Origin: a bacterium
GTDB lineage: Bacteria; Vulcanimicrobiota; Xenobia; Xenobiales; Xenobiaceae
Length of the DNA stretch: 28,562 nucleotides
Direction of reading: 5' to 3'
Assembly: GCA_022839105.1 (NCBI GenBank)
Contig: JALHDH010000032.1
Coordinates: 1-28,562, forward strand
The translations under genes and the position numbers were made by a program. This document shows, piece after piece, positions 8,163 to 17,500 of the stretch. Position 1 is the stretch's first letter; the number at the start of each line of letters is the position of its first letter. Below the pieces are notes generated by a model that saw only the letters and a program-made list of their open reading frames with translations, was not told the DNA's origin and ran no database searches.

Positions 8163-9533
8163 GTGCCCCGCTTCGTCCGCACCTCGGTCCTTCCCGAGAC
8201 TCCCGGAGAGCTCTTCGCCTGGCACGCCCGGCCAGGGGCCCTGACCCGTCTCACGCCCCCCTGGCGCCTCCTGCGCCGCCTGGATCCCGAGGCTCCCCTT
8301 CAGGAGGGCCAACGGATCCGGCTTCAGTTGGGGATCGGGCCCTGGCGGGTTCCCTGGACGGCCTGGCACCGGGACCTCGTCCCGGGCGAACTCTTCGTCG
8401 ACGAGATGCTCGTCGGGCCCTTCAAGAGCTGGGTCCACCGGCATCGCTTCCAGGACACCGGCGAGGGGACGGAGCTGCGCGACGAGATCGACTACGAGTT
8501 CCCCGGGGGAGCCCTGGCTGCGCGTCTGGCCGAGCCCCTGGTCCGCTCCATGCTGGAGCGGGACTTCACCTGGCGCCACGGGGTCCTGCGCTCGGATCTC
8601 GAACGCCACCGGAGCTTCCGCCAGAACCCGCGGATGCGGGTGGCCCTGACCGGGGGGACCGGGCTGATCGGCCGCCAGCTCGGCGCCTTCCTCTCCACCG
8701 GAGGGCATCAGGTCCACCAGATCACCCGGCGCCCGCGTCCCCAGAGCCTGGATATCGGTTGGGACCCTGCCCGGGGTCGGCTGGATGCCGCCGACCTGGA
8801 GGGCCTGGACGCGGTGATCCACCTGGCCGGCGAGCCCATCGCCGGGCGCTGGACCCGCGCCCACAAGACCCGGATCCTGCGCAGCCGGGTGCAGGGGACC
8901 CTGCTCCTGAGCCAGGCCCTGGCCTCCCTCAAGGATCCTCCCCGGGTCCTGGTCTCCTCCTCGGCCATCGGCTATTACGGGGATCGCGGTGAGGAAGCCC
9001 TTCCCGAGACCAGCCCCTCCGGAACCGGATTCCTGGCCGAGGTCTGCCGGGGTTGGGAGGCGGCCACCTCACCGGCCCGAGAGGCGGGGATCCGGGTGGT
9101 GCAGATCCGGACCGGCCTGGTGCTGACTCCGGAGGGGGGAGCGCTGGCCCCGATGCTCCTGCCCTTCGGCCTGGGCTTCGGGGGACCCGTGGGCAGCGGC
9201 CGGCAGTTCTGGAGCTGGATCGGCTCTGAGGACCTGCTGGGCGTGTACCACCACGCCCTCCTCCGCGAAGACCTTCAAGGCCCGATCAACGCGGTGGCCG
9301 GGTCCTGCCCCAACGCCGAGTTCGTCCGCACCCTGGGCCGGGTCCTCGGGCGCCCGGCCCTCCTGCCCATGCCCGCCCCCGTGGTGCGCCTCGTCCTGGG
9401 CGAGATGGGGGAGGAGTTGCTGCTGGCGGGGGCCCGCGTCGTGCCGGAGCGATTGCTGGAGAGCGGCTTTCAGTTCCGGCACACCGACCTCGAGTCGGCC
9501 CTGCGCCAGGTCCTGGGTCGGGTGCGCTGTTGA
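8163..9533 (+). CDS. SRPBCC-domain / TIGR01777 epimerase fusion
   Basis: I place the start at GTG 8163, where family-like sequence begins (VPRFVRTSVLPETPGELFAWH); the upstream extension of the open frame is low-complexity and unlike protein. Residues 1-150 form an SRPBCC-type lipid/ligand-binding domain. From residue 158 an NAD(P)-binding Rossmann fold begins with TGGTGLIG, followed by VIHLAGEPI, a YYG active-site segment (AIGYYGDRGEEAL) and a C-terminal DUF1731-like end (EELLLAGARVVPERLLESGF). This is the extended SDR family of E. coli YfcH, here fused to SRPBCC. The substrate is not established. The stop overlaps the next gene's TTG start (TTGA), so translation may be coupled to corA. Confidence 0.88.
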   Translation: MPRFVRTSVLPETPGELFAWHARPGALTRLTPPWRLLRRLDPEAPLQEGQRIRLQLGIGPWRVPWTAWHRDLVPGELFVDEMLVGPFKSWVHRHRFQDTGEGTELRDEIDYEFPGGALAARLAEPLVRSMLERDFTWRHGVLRSDLERHRSFRQNPRMRVALTGGTGLIGRQLGAFLSTGGHQVHQITRRPRPQSLDIGWDPARGRLDAADLEGLDAVIHLAGEPIAGRWTRAHKTRILRSRVQGTLLLSQALASLKDPPRVLVSSSAIGYYGDRGEEALPETSPSGTGFLAEVCRGWEAATSPAREAGIRVVQIRTGLVLTPEGGALAPMLLPFGLGFGGPVGSGRQFWSWIGSEDLLGVYHHALLREDLQGPINAVAGSCPNAEFVRTLGRVLGRPALLPMPAPVVRLVLGEMGEELLLAGARVVPERLLESGFQFRHTDLESALRQVLGRVRC

Positions 9534-10714
9534 AGCGGCGCGGGCGGCGCCGGGAGGAGGCGTTCCACCGTCAGACCAGGCCGGGCGCTTCGCCAGGCAC
9601 GGTGATGGTGGACCCGGAGGCTCCCCATCCCCGGGTCCGGCTGCTGGCCTACGGCGCCCAGGGGGTCCTGGAACGGGATCAGCCCCTTCCCGGGGAGATT
9701 TCCGAGTGCCTGGATCGATATGCCGTGACCTGGCTGGACCTGGACGGGCTGGGGGACCGCGATTCCATCATGCAGGTCGGGGACCTCTTCGGCCTGCATC
9801 AGTTGGCCCTGGAGGACGTGGTGAACGTCCATCAGAGGCCCAAGGTCGAGAACTACGGGGATTGTCAGTTCCTGGTCGCGAGGATGCCGATCCCCGGCGG
9901 GGACCGCCTGCAGACCGAACAGCTCAGTCTCTTCCTGGGCAGGAACTTCGTGGTGACCTTCCAGGAGGGGGTCCCCGGAGACTGTCTGGATTCCGTGCGG
10001 ATGCAGCTTCGGGCAGGAAGCCCTCGGCTTCTCGCTCGGAGGGCGGACTTCCTGGCCTACGCGATCCTGGATGCCCTGGTCGACGCCTACTTCCCCCTGC
10101 TCGAGTCCTACGGTGAACGCCTGGAGGCCCTGGAGGAGGATGTCCTGGGGACCCCTGACCGGGCGACCATCGTGAACCTGCAGGTCATCAGGAGGGATCT
10201 GTTGACCTTGCGCAGGGTCTTCTGGCCTCTGCGGGAGGCCGTGGCCGGCCTTCTTCGGGACCAGGCCGCGGGATTGCAGGACGAGACCCGTCTGTATCTT
10301 CGGGATGTCTCGGATCACACGGTGCAGTTGCTGGACCTTCTCGAGACCTATCGCGAGATCGCGGCCGGCCTGGTGGACCTGTACCTTTCCTCAGTCAGCA
10401 ACCGGATGAACGAGATCATCAAGACCCTGACCATCGTCTCGACGATCTTCATCCCTTTGTCCTTCCTGGCGGGGGTCTACGGGATGAACTTCGACCCCTC
10501 CTCGTCCTGGAACATGCCCGAACTGCGCTGGCGCTACGGCTACCCCGCCGTCCTGGCCCTGATGTTGACCGTGGCTCTCGGCCTGGTGGGTTGGATGCAC
10601 CGGAGAGGTTGGCTGAGACCTTCAGACCCCCTCGAAAATCGGGAAGTGGACCGCGCTTTGGCCACCCGGGTCATGCCGGCTCCGGATCCCGGCGGGACAA
10701 CCAGCGAGCCTTGA
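9530..10714 (+). CDS. corA: CorA-type divalent cation transporter
   Basis: An inner-membrane channel for Mg2+ (or Co2+/Ni2+). The family signature GMN appears in AGVYGMNFD at the end of the first of two C-terminal transmembrane helices (IKTLTIVSTIFIPLSFL, then AVLALMLTVALGLVGW). A long cytoplasmic alpha/beta and helical domain precedes them, with LALEDVVNVHQRPKVE typical of the family. The start is uncertain. TTG 9530 overlaps the preceding stop and gives 394 residues with a basic N-terminus. ATG 9605 gives 369 residues, closer to the usual CorA beginning. The 3' end overlaps the convergent tgt gene by 44 bp. No regulatory element was seen. Confidence 0.92.
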   Translation: MKRRGRRREEAFHRQTRPGASPGTVMVDPEAPHPRVRLLAYGAQGVLERDQPLPGEISECLDRYAVTWLDLDGLGDRDSIMQVGDLFGLHQLALEDVVNVHQRPKVENYGDCQFLVARMPIPGGDRLQTEQLSLFLGRNFVVTFQEGVPGDCLDSVRMQLRAGSPRLLARRADFLAYAILDALVDAYFPLLESYGERLEALEEDVLGTPDRATIVNLQVIRRDLLTLRRVFWPLREAVAGLLRDQAAGLQDETRLYLRDVSDHTVQLLDLLETYREIAAGLVDLYLSSVSNRMNEIIKTLTIVSTIFIPLSFLAGVYGMNFDPSSSWNMPELRWRYGYPAVLALMLTVALGLVGWMHRRGWLRPSDPLENREVDRALATRVMPAPDPGGTTSEP

Positions 10715-11906
10715 GCTCGGGGAAGGTCCCGTCTTCCAGCGAGGCCCGGATCGTGCGCATCAGCTTGAGCATGAAGTGCAGGTTGTGGATGGTGCCCAGG
10801 ACGTAGGCCAGGATCTCGTCGGCCTTGAAGAGGTGGCGCAGGTAGGCCCTCGAGAAGTTGCGACAGCAGTAGCACTCGCAGTCCGGATCCACGGGGCGCT
10901 GGTCGCGGGCGTGGATGGTGTGGCGCAGGACCAGGGTTCCCCGCCTCGAGGCCCCCTCGGTGCCGAAGGGCACGAAGAGGTTCGCGGTCCGCGCGAAGCG
11001 GGTGGGGATCACGCAGTCGAAGGTGTCGATGCCCCGCTCGACGCACTCGAAGAGGTCGTCCACCTCGCCGATCCCCAGCAGGTGCCGGGGGCGATCGGAG
11101 GGCAGGCCCGGAACCGTCCAGTCCAGGACCTGGTGCATGTCCGACTTGGACTTGCCCAGCGAGCCCCCGATGGCAAAGCCCTGGAAGGGCAGGTTGCCGA
11201 TGAACCCGACCGAGCGCTCGCGCAGGTCCTGCCACTCGCCTCCCTGCACGATGCCGTACAGGGCCTGGGGCGTGTCGCGACGGGCCTCCAGGCAGCGGAC
11301 CGCCCAGCGGTGGGTGCGCTCGAGGGCCCGAGCGGTGTACTCGTAGGTGGCCATCGGCGAGGTGCACTCGTCGAAGGCCAGGATCATGTCCGCCCCCAAC
11401 TTCTCCTGGATGCGGATCGAGATCTCGGGATCCAGGCGATGCTTCGAGCCGTCCAGGTGCGAGCGGAAGTTGACCCCGTCCTCGTCGATGTGGGCCAGGG
11501 CCTCCTCGGCCCAGCCCGCCGGCCGGCCTGCCAGCGGATTTCCGTGGCCGGGGAAGACGCCGATCTTGCCGACTCCGTGCTCGCGGGCCGAGCCCAGCGA
11601 GAAGGCCTGGAATCCACCCGAGTCGGTCATCACCGGCCGTTTCCAGTTCATGAAGCTGTGCAGGCCGCCGAACTCTTCCACCACATCCGCTCCAGGTCGC
11701 AGATAGAGATGGTAGGTGTTGGAGAGCATCCCCTGGGCGCCCAGGGCCTCGAGGTCTCGGGGCATCATCCCCTTGACGGTGGCCATGGTGCCCACGGGCA
11801 GGAACTCGGGGGTTTCGATCGATCCGTGGGGGGTGTCGATCCGGCCCCGGCGGGCGGCCATCCCGGGAAGTCGGCTGTGTTCGGTGAAGGAGAAGTGTTG
11901 GGACAT
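10671..11906 (-). CDS. tgt: tRNA-guanine(34) transglycosylase, long variant
   Basis: Exchanges guanine 34 of Asp, Asn, His and Tyr tRNAs for preQ1 or queuine. The start is the ATG at 11906, beginning MSQHFSF; an upstream in-frame extension is unlikely because bpt begins there on the other strand. Visible features are D95 in TDSGGFQ (general base), D297 in FDCVIPTR (nucleophile), QGGEWQDLR, and the zinc ligands C343, C345, C348 and H374. The 411-residue length exceeds the usual 370-385 or so because of extra sequence at residues 104-138 (SREHGVGKIG-like, then a glycine/proline stretch). I recall similar insertions in Tgt proteins of candidate phyla. Qng1, encoded close by, points to queuine as a possible substrate. 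Confidence 0.95.
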   Translation of the reverse strand: MSQHFSFTEHSRLPGMAARRGRIDTPHGSIETPEFLPVGTMATVKGMMPRDLEALGAQGMLSNTYHLYLRPGADVVEEFGGLHSFMNWKRPVMTDSGGFQAFSLGSAREHGVGKIGVFPGHGNPLAGRPAGWAEEALAHIDEDGVNFRSHLDGSKHRLDPEISIRIQEKLGADMILAFDECTSPMATYEYTARALERTHRWAVRCLEARRDTPQALYGIVQGGEWQDLRERSVGFIGNLPFQGFAIGGSLGKSKSDMHQVLDWTVPGLPSDRPRHLLGIGEVDDLFECVERGIDTFDCVIPTRFARTANLFVPFGTEGASRRGTLVLRHTIHARDQRPVDPDCECYCCRNFSRAYLRHLFKADEILAYVLGTIHNLHFMLKLMRTIRASLEDGTFPELKARWLSRRDPEPA

Positions 11907-12033
11907 AGCCCCGACCGTTCCCCGCTCCCGCTCGGGTTCCTCCGTGGCCGGGCGGGGGAGGAACCCGGCCTGGAGGCCTTCTCGGGCGGCGGCAGGGGAG
12001 GAGTCCTCCCGGCTCCGGGCGCATGTTCCCGGC
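11907..12033. promoter_or_regulatory. Divergent tgt/bpt intergenic region
   Basis: These 127 bp separate two genes that face away from each other and so should contain promoters for both. I could not pick reliable -10/-35 boxes in such GC-rich DNA. Confidence 0.4.
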
Positions 12034-12732
12034 ATGATCTTCTCGGGGCCCTTCTTCGTGGAGCACGGACCCTGCCCGTACCTGCCGGGGCGGGACTGGA
12101 GCTCGGTCTCGCTGAGCTGCCGGCAGGTCGACCCCGACGAGTTCCAGACCCTGCTCGAAGCCGGCTTCCGGCGCAGCGGAGCCGAGTTCTACCGCCCGAC
12201 CTGCCGGGGGTGCCAGGAGTGCGTCCCGATCCGGCTTCCCGTCGAGGCCTTCCACCCCCACAGGACCCAGCGACGGGTCTGGCGCCGGAACCAGGATCTG
12301 CGGGTGCGCCCGGCCCCGGGTGCCTTGAGCCCGCAGAAGCTGGACCTCTACCGGCGCTTCCTGGCGGTGCGATTCGGGCGCCAGGATCTCCCCGGAGTCG
12401 AGGAGATGGAGGGCTTCCTGGGGGATCGCTTCGGCAGCACCCTGGTTCTGGACTACCTCCTGGGAGAGCGCCTGGTGGCCTTCGGTGTGCTGGACTTCAC
12501 CCCGGAGGCAGCCTCCTCGGTCTACTTCGTGCACGATCCGGAGCTGGCCTCACGTCGCCTGGGAACCTTTGGCCTCCTGAAGGAGGTGGAGTGGTGCCGC
12601 CAGACCCGAAGAAGCCATCTCTATCTGGGATTCTGCGTGCGAGGGTGCCCCGCCATGGCCTACAAGGCCTGGTTCCACCCTCATGAACTGCTGGTGGCCG
12701 GGGCCTGGATTCGCGAACCCGGACCTCAGTAG
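12034..12732 (+). CDS. bpt: Aspartate/glutamate leucyltransferase (bacterial R-transferase homologue)
   Basis: Transfers leucine from Leu-tRNA to proteins with N-terminal Asp or Glu, marking them for ClpS-dependent degradation (N-degron pathway). The start at ATG 12034 gives MIFSGPFFVEHGPCPYLPGR, a typical family beginning. The N-terminal domain has CPYLPGR, then AGFRRSGAEFYRP and CRGCQECVPIRLPV with the conserved cysteines. The C-terminal GNAT-like half contains LGTFGLLKEVEWCRQ and YLGFCVRGCPAMAYKAWFHPHELL. At 232 residues it is near the short end of the family. Its end overlaps the convergent queuosine-salvage gene by 7 bp. All expected blocks are present. Confidence 0.95.
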   Translation: MIFSGPFFVEHGPCPYLPGRDWSSVSLSCRQVDPDEFQTLLEAGFRRSGAEFYRPTCRGCQECVPIRLPVEAFHPHRTQRRVWRRNQDLRVRPAPGALSPQKLDLYRRFLAVRFGRQDLPGVEEMEGFLGDRFGSTLVLDYLLGERLVAFGVLDFTPEAASSVYFVHDPELASRRLGTFGLLKEVEWCRQTRRSHLYLGFCVRGCPAMAYKAWFHPHELLVAGAWIREPGPQ

Positions 12733-13694
12733 AACCAGGTCCTGGTGCGGTGGTAGGGCCGCTGGTCGGGCAGCGGTTCCTGGCCCAGGTTCCACAAGAG
12801 CCAGTCCAGCTCGAAGGCCCGGCGGTTCAGGCCTTCGGACCGGAGATCCTGGCGGATCCATTCCACCGCCCAGACCATGGCCGCGCGGATCTCGACCTCT
12901 TCGGGCGAGCCGGGCTCCAGGAGCTCCATCCGATCGACGCGTTCCGCCAGCGAAGGGCCATACTGCATGACCCCCAGGGCCCTCAGGACCTGGGGGATCT
13001 TGTAGTCGGCAAAGGCGGTCAGAGCGTCGAGATCCTCGAAGTGGCCCAGGCCCTTTCCTCCAAAGGTCCCGTACAGATCCACGGGCGTGATCTGGGCGCG
13101 CTTGAGGATGCGGACGGTCTGGCCCTTCCATCGGGTCACGTCGCAGAAGGACGGGAACTCCTCTTCCAGGAGCCGGACCAGCCGGACCGCCGAACCTTGA
13201 CAGGACTCGATGGCCCGGGCGAAGCTGCCGCCGTACCGGGCCTGCAGGACCCGCCCGACCTCCCGGGCATTCTCGACCCGGCGCTCCAGCATCGGGATCT
13301 GGCCGCTTCCCTGGAAGATCGCCTGGAGCTGTTCCGGGGTGACCTGGGAAAGCCAGTCCGCCTCGAGCAGGGGAAGGCCCTGCTCGACCGCGCGCTTCAG
13401 GGCGGCGGCCAGCGCCATGTAGCCCCCCAGCTCCCTCCCCTGATACCCGATGGTCCAGCGGGGTTGGCCGGGGTCGGGCCAGAAGCAGAAGTTCAACGCG
13501 TCCAGCAACAGGACGTAGTTGGCCGTGGCGGGAGCGTCGCCCGAGAAGTGGACCGAGTCATCCCAGGGCTGGACCGGAGCGGGATTCTGGGCCCACTCCC
13601 GGCACAGGGCCCGGATTCGGGCCCGGTCGATCCGGACATGTTCGGCTCCGTCCACGACGGGTCGGGTGGTTTCCAGGACTCCAGGTGTCTTCAC
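12726..13694 (-). CDS. Queuosine salvage protein, DUF2419 / Qng1 family
   Basis: Qng1-family enzymes are N-glycosylases that release the base queuine from queuosine 5'-phosphate. The start is GTG at 13694, with GGAGG 7 nt upstream, giving 322 residues, the normal family length. Family-like segments are NYVLLLDALNFCFWPD, RWTIGYQGRELGGYMAL, AFADYKIPQVLRALGV, AFELDWLLWNLGQ and the C-terminal HRTRTWFY. The protein should be cytosolic. It is convergent with bpt and about 800 bp from tgt, whose product can use a queuine-type base, so the cluster makes sense as a salvage route. The family assignment is from recognised motifs. In-frame sequence upstream of 13694 is low complexity and was not included. 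Confidence 0.88.
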   Translation of the reverse strand: MKTPGVLETTRPVVDGAEHVRIDRARIRALCREWAQNPAPVQPWDDSVHFSGDAPATANYVLLLDALNFCFWPDPGQPRWTIGYQGRELGGYMALAAALKRAVEQGLPLLEADWLSQVTPEQLQAIFQGSGQIPMLERRVENAREVGRVLQARYGGSFARAIESCQGSAVRLVRLLEEEFPSFCDVTRWKGQTVRILKRAQITPVDLYGTFGGKGLGHFEDLDALTAFADYKIPQVLRALGVMQYGPSLAERVDRMELLEPGSPEEVEIRAAMVWAVEWIRQDLRSEGLNRRAFELDWLLWNLGQEPLPDQRPYHRTRTWFY

Positions 13695-13842
13695 GGGGCA
13701 GCCTCCGCCCCCCGGGTTCCCCGCCCTGCCCCGCCATCCCTGCGCCTCCCGGCCGGGCTTGGACGGAATCCAGGGTTCTCGGCAGGTTCCTGGCTGCTGC
13801 TGGCAAATGCTGGAGTCGAGAAGTCCTGGTGGAGGTTTGCGG
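13695..13842. other. Divergent intergenic region upstream of the Qng1 and membrane-protein genes
   Basis: These 148 bp separate two diverging genes; each has a good GGAGG ribosome-binding site at its edge. Promoters are expected but no boxes could be assigned. Confidence 0.35.
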
Positions 13843-14466
13843 ATGAGCACGGCCACGGTGAACGGAAATCGAACCGTCCGGATGGCAGGCAGGCGGCCTG
13901 CCTGGATTCCCGGAACCCGCCCCCGGGGGGATGCCCCGATCACGTGCCTGGTGATCATCATCCTCGCCATGATCGGGGGCGTCTGGGCCTACTACCATTT
14001 CTTCCACAATCGGGCCCTGGAGAATGCCGGCAAGGAAATCGTCATCAACGCCACGACCAATGACGAGTCGCGCAACAACTACGTCCGCCGGATGCGCACC
14101 ACCCATGTGCCCGCCGTCCGCCGGATGGGGGAGGAGACCCGCAAGCTGGCGGTGCAGGTCTTCAAGGGCAAGCTCAAGGATCCGGCTGAGGTCGAAGAGA
14201 GCATCCTTCCCATCGAGAACCGGCTCCGAGAGCTGATCACCGAGGTCAACAACCAGGGGACTCCCAAGCAATTCGCCGAGCTCCATCGCAAGCTGGCCAT
14301 TTCCGTCGGACTGTACTGGCAGACCCTGGTCAAGATCCGCAAGGGATTGGCGGCCAAGGAAACCAGCGAGAAGACGGCTTTCCTCAAGGAGGCGCGCACG
14401 CACCTGGGGCAGGCGGACGCCAATTTCAGGCAGGTCGCCAGGGGGATCCAGGAAGTCAGCAGATAG
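13843..14466 (+). CDS. Membrane-anchored helical protein of unknown function
   Basis: A 207-residue protein starts at ATG 13843 with GGAGG 7 nt upstream. The first 30 residues are basic and rich in arginine, proline and glycine. One transmembrane helix follows (about 32-52, TCLVIIILAMIGGVWAYY), then a long, charged, all-helical region of about 150 residues with no cysteines and a predicted antiparallel coiled-coil character (AEVEESILPIENRLRELITEV, then AELHRKLAISVGLYWQTLVKIRKGL). Topology is probably N-in with the helical part in the periplasm. I do not recognise a family. It sits 90 bp before the STAND-type NTPase gene in the same direction, so a shared transcript is possible. Confidence 0.7.
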   Translation: MSTATVNGNRTVRMAGRRPAWIPGTRPRGDAPITCLVIIILAMIGGVWAYYHFFHNRALENAGKEIVINATTNDESRNNYVRRMRTTHVPAVRRMGEETRKLAVQVFKGKLKDPAEVEESILPIENRLRELITEVNNQGTPKQFAELHRKLAISVGLYWQTLVKIRKGLAAKETSEKTAFLKEARTHLGQADANFRQVARGIQEVSR

Positions 14467-14556
14467 GGCGCCGACGGGCTCTGGAGGACTCGGGTACCCC
14501 TTCCCGAATCGAGCAGGGAGATCTCGAGCCCTCCGGGCCGATTCCTTGGAGCCCTG

Positions 14557-17500
14557 ATGCCATCCTCGAAGAGTCCGCGCCGTCCGCCTGAGTCTGCTCA
14601 ACCGACCCGGGAGTGGTTGCAGTCCAAGCTGGAGGAGGCTCTGGACGAGGGGGTCTCGACCTGGGTCCTGGTGGGTGAGCCCGGGGTCGGCAAGACGGCC
14701 TTCCTCCGTGGTCTGGCTCAATCCTTCCCCGGCTCGCCGATCGTCGAGATCCGAAGACCCCTGGGAACCCATCGGGCCCACGGTTTCTGGGCCGCCCTGC
14801 TGGGACAGCTCGACCTGGGCGGCAGCCGGGTCCCCGAGCCGGCCCATGAGGCCGCCCGCTGGGCCTCGGACCATCTCCCGCCCTGGGACGGAGGGGTGCG
14901 TTTGGTCCTGGTCGACTCCTTGGAGCGGGCTCCAGAGCTGGTCGACTCGTCCGGGTTTGCCGGATTGGATCGCAACCTTTCGGGCGTCCTCGTCGTGATC
15001 GCCACCCGGCCCGGGGCCCATCTGGATGCCCTGTGCGCCGGCGGCGCCCGGCTCTTCTGCCTGGATCCCGCCTGCCCCGAGAATCTGGCCGAGCTCAAGG
15101 GCTGGGTGTCCTCCCAGAAAGGATGCGAAGCCCCCGAGACGGTCGAGGCGGTCGTCCGCCATTCGGGGGGCAACTTCCTGGTGGCCCGGCACCTGGTCTC
15201 GGCGCTGCAGCACAAGCTCCTGGCCGTCCACGATCTGGCCTTGACGCCGCCCTCCCTGGAATCGGCGCTGGCCGCTTTGTGGGACGAGATCCTGGATCAC
15301 GCTCCGACGGATCTGCATGACGAGATCGTCCAGGTCGCCTGCGCCTTGTGCGAGGCGGGAGAGCCCCTGCCCGCCACCAGCCTGGTGGACTTCCTGGGCA
15401 TCTCGGCGACCAGGGTCCGGCGGGTGCTGGGGTGGCTTCGCCCCCTGCTGCGCCACTGCGATTCCGGCTATCGCCTCTTCCACCCCCGCATGGACGACTT
15501 CCTCTCCCGACGCTTCCGCCGGGATCTGGTCCAGGTTCACGAGCAGGTGATCAGCTTCTTCCGCGAGGCCTACCCCTCCTGGGAAGAGATGGACGACCGC
15601 TACGGATGGTTCTACCTGGGCCATCACTGCGATCGCTTTGCCCGGACCTCCCGGCGTCGGGACTTCTCGGTGCTCCACTGGCTGGGCGAGGGCCCCTTCG
15701 TGAAGGCCAAGCTGGCCCGGACGGGTTCTCTCGAGGCGGTGCTCGAGGACCTGCGGCGCTGTCTGCGGGCTGCGCTGGAGGAACGGGATCTCCCCCGGAT
15801 CGTCAGCTACGCCCTGCGCCTCCCTCGTCTGCGGGCCAGGGAGGCGGCCCACGGCCTGCACGAACTGGCGGATCGCGGGAACTTCGAGCTGGCTCGGGAG
15901 CGGGCCCGGCTCCTCCATCGGGAGGCCTCCCGGCTGCAGGCCTTCCTGCTCTTGGCCTGGCAGGCCGCCGAGGAAGGCAACCTGGAAGGGGCCAGGGAGC
16001 TTCTGGACGAGGCCGGCCGGGTTCTCCTCCACGATCTTCCCGACGAGGCCGGGACCCTCTTCGTCGCGATCCTGACGGAACTGGCGCGCCACCTGGGGGC
16101 CGAGGAGGTCCTGCGCGTCCTGGCCAACGGGCGCTTCCCCAATCGCTCGGCTTCCTACGGTTTGCGCCTGGCCCGCTCGGAGCGGCTGCCTCGCGAGGTG
16201 CGGGTGAAGGCCCTGGAAGCGGCCCTGGAACTGGCCCGGCAGATCGAGGACGAGGCCGAACGGGAGCACGCCCAGGCCGGATTGTCCTGGGAACTGGCCA
16301 GCCTGGGTGTGCGCCGGAAGAAGTCGCCGGCCCACCCTCCCGAGCCCCCCGAGGATCCCGAGGGCCTGGAGGAGGCCCTTGCGGAGTTCCGCAATTCCCC
16401 TGAACCCGGGGAGGCCTTCCGGGGTCTCCTGGAGGCGGCCAGCCGCTGGCGCTGGGAGCCTCGTCGCGGTGCCGCCCTGGTCTTCCTGGCCTCGGAGGCG
16501 GCTCGTCGCAGTCAGGAGGAATGGGTCGGTCCGGCCTTGGAGGAATTGGCGGGCACCCTCGTCGGGATCCAGGCTCCCGACGAGCGCCACCGCACGCTGG
16601 TGGGCGTCCTGCGCGCCGTGTCCGGTCGGCCTCGTGAGTCGGGCTGGCAGGGACTCCTCAAGCGCCTGGAGGCGGTGGCCGAGACCCTGGAAGAACTCCC
16701 CCTCCGGGCCCGGGCCCTGGGCTGGCTGGCCCTGGCCCGTCACGAGTCCCGGGATCTCCGGGGCGCCCACGAGACGCTGCACCAGGCCGCCATCCTGGCC
16801 CTGCGGATCCCGAACCTCGAGGAGCGCGCCCGGGTCCTTTCGGTCCTGGCCGGCTGCGCCGCTGGGGCGGGGCACTCCGCACGGGCTCGAGACCTGGCCT
16901 TCCATGCCCTGAAGGCCTGGGAGTCTCCCTCCGAGACCCGGATCGACTCCGAGACCCGCTCGGCCCTGGCCATGGGGGTGGCGGCCGGGGTCACCCGGGA
17001 ACGCTCCCTGGAACTCTTCCACACCTCGGCCAACGCCGCCCGGGAACTTCCCGACCTGCGCCTGCGGGCCAATCTCCTGTGCGCCCTGGCCCAGGGTCTG
17101 GCTCGCCTGGGCGAGGAAGCCTGGGCCCGCAAGCTTCAGGACCAGGCCCTGGGGGCGGCCCGGGCCCTGGAGCCCGGAGTGGCCCAGTCCGTGACCCTGG
17201 CGGCCCTGGCCATCCAGGAGTCGTCCTGGGGGGATGTGGCCCGCGCGGCCCAGGTCACCCGGGAAGCCGAACAGGCGGCTCGGGCCGAGGAGAGGATCGG
17301 GCTCCGCTGCGAGGCCTTCCTGGCGGTGGCGGCGGCGCACCGGGTGGCGGCCGACGAGGCCGGTGCCCAGGGGCTGATCCGCGAGGCCCTGGCCGAGCTC
17401 GAGCGTCTTCCCCTCCAGGAACTGGCGCCCGCCCTGGCCCTGCGCCAGGCGGCCGGACTGGTTCGGGATGGCCAGTCGGCGGAAGCGCTGATGGACCTGC

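Noticed and set aside
10776..12686. A 636-residue forward open frame across tgt and bpt
   Set aside because: It is antisense to tgt and out of frame with bpt, both of which have full catalytic motifs.
13558..17340. A 1260-residue reverse-strand open frame across the STAND NTPase
   Set aside because: It is antisense to a gene with clear Walker motifs and a good ribosome-binding site; its protein is glycine/glutamine/proline-rich with no domain. High-GC DNA produces such shadows.
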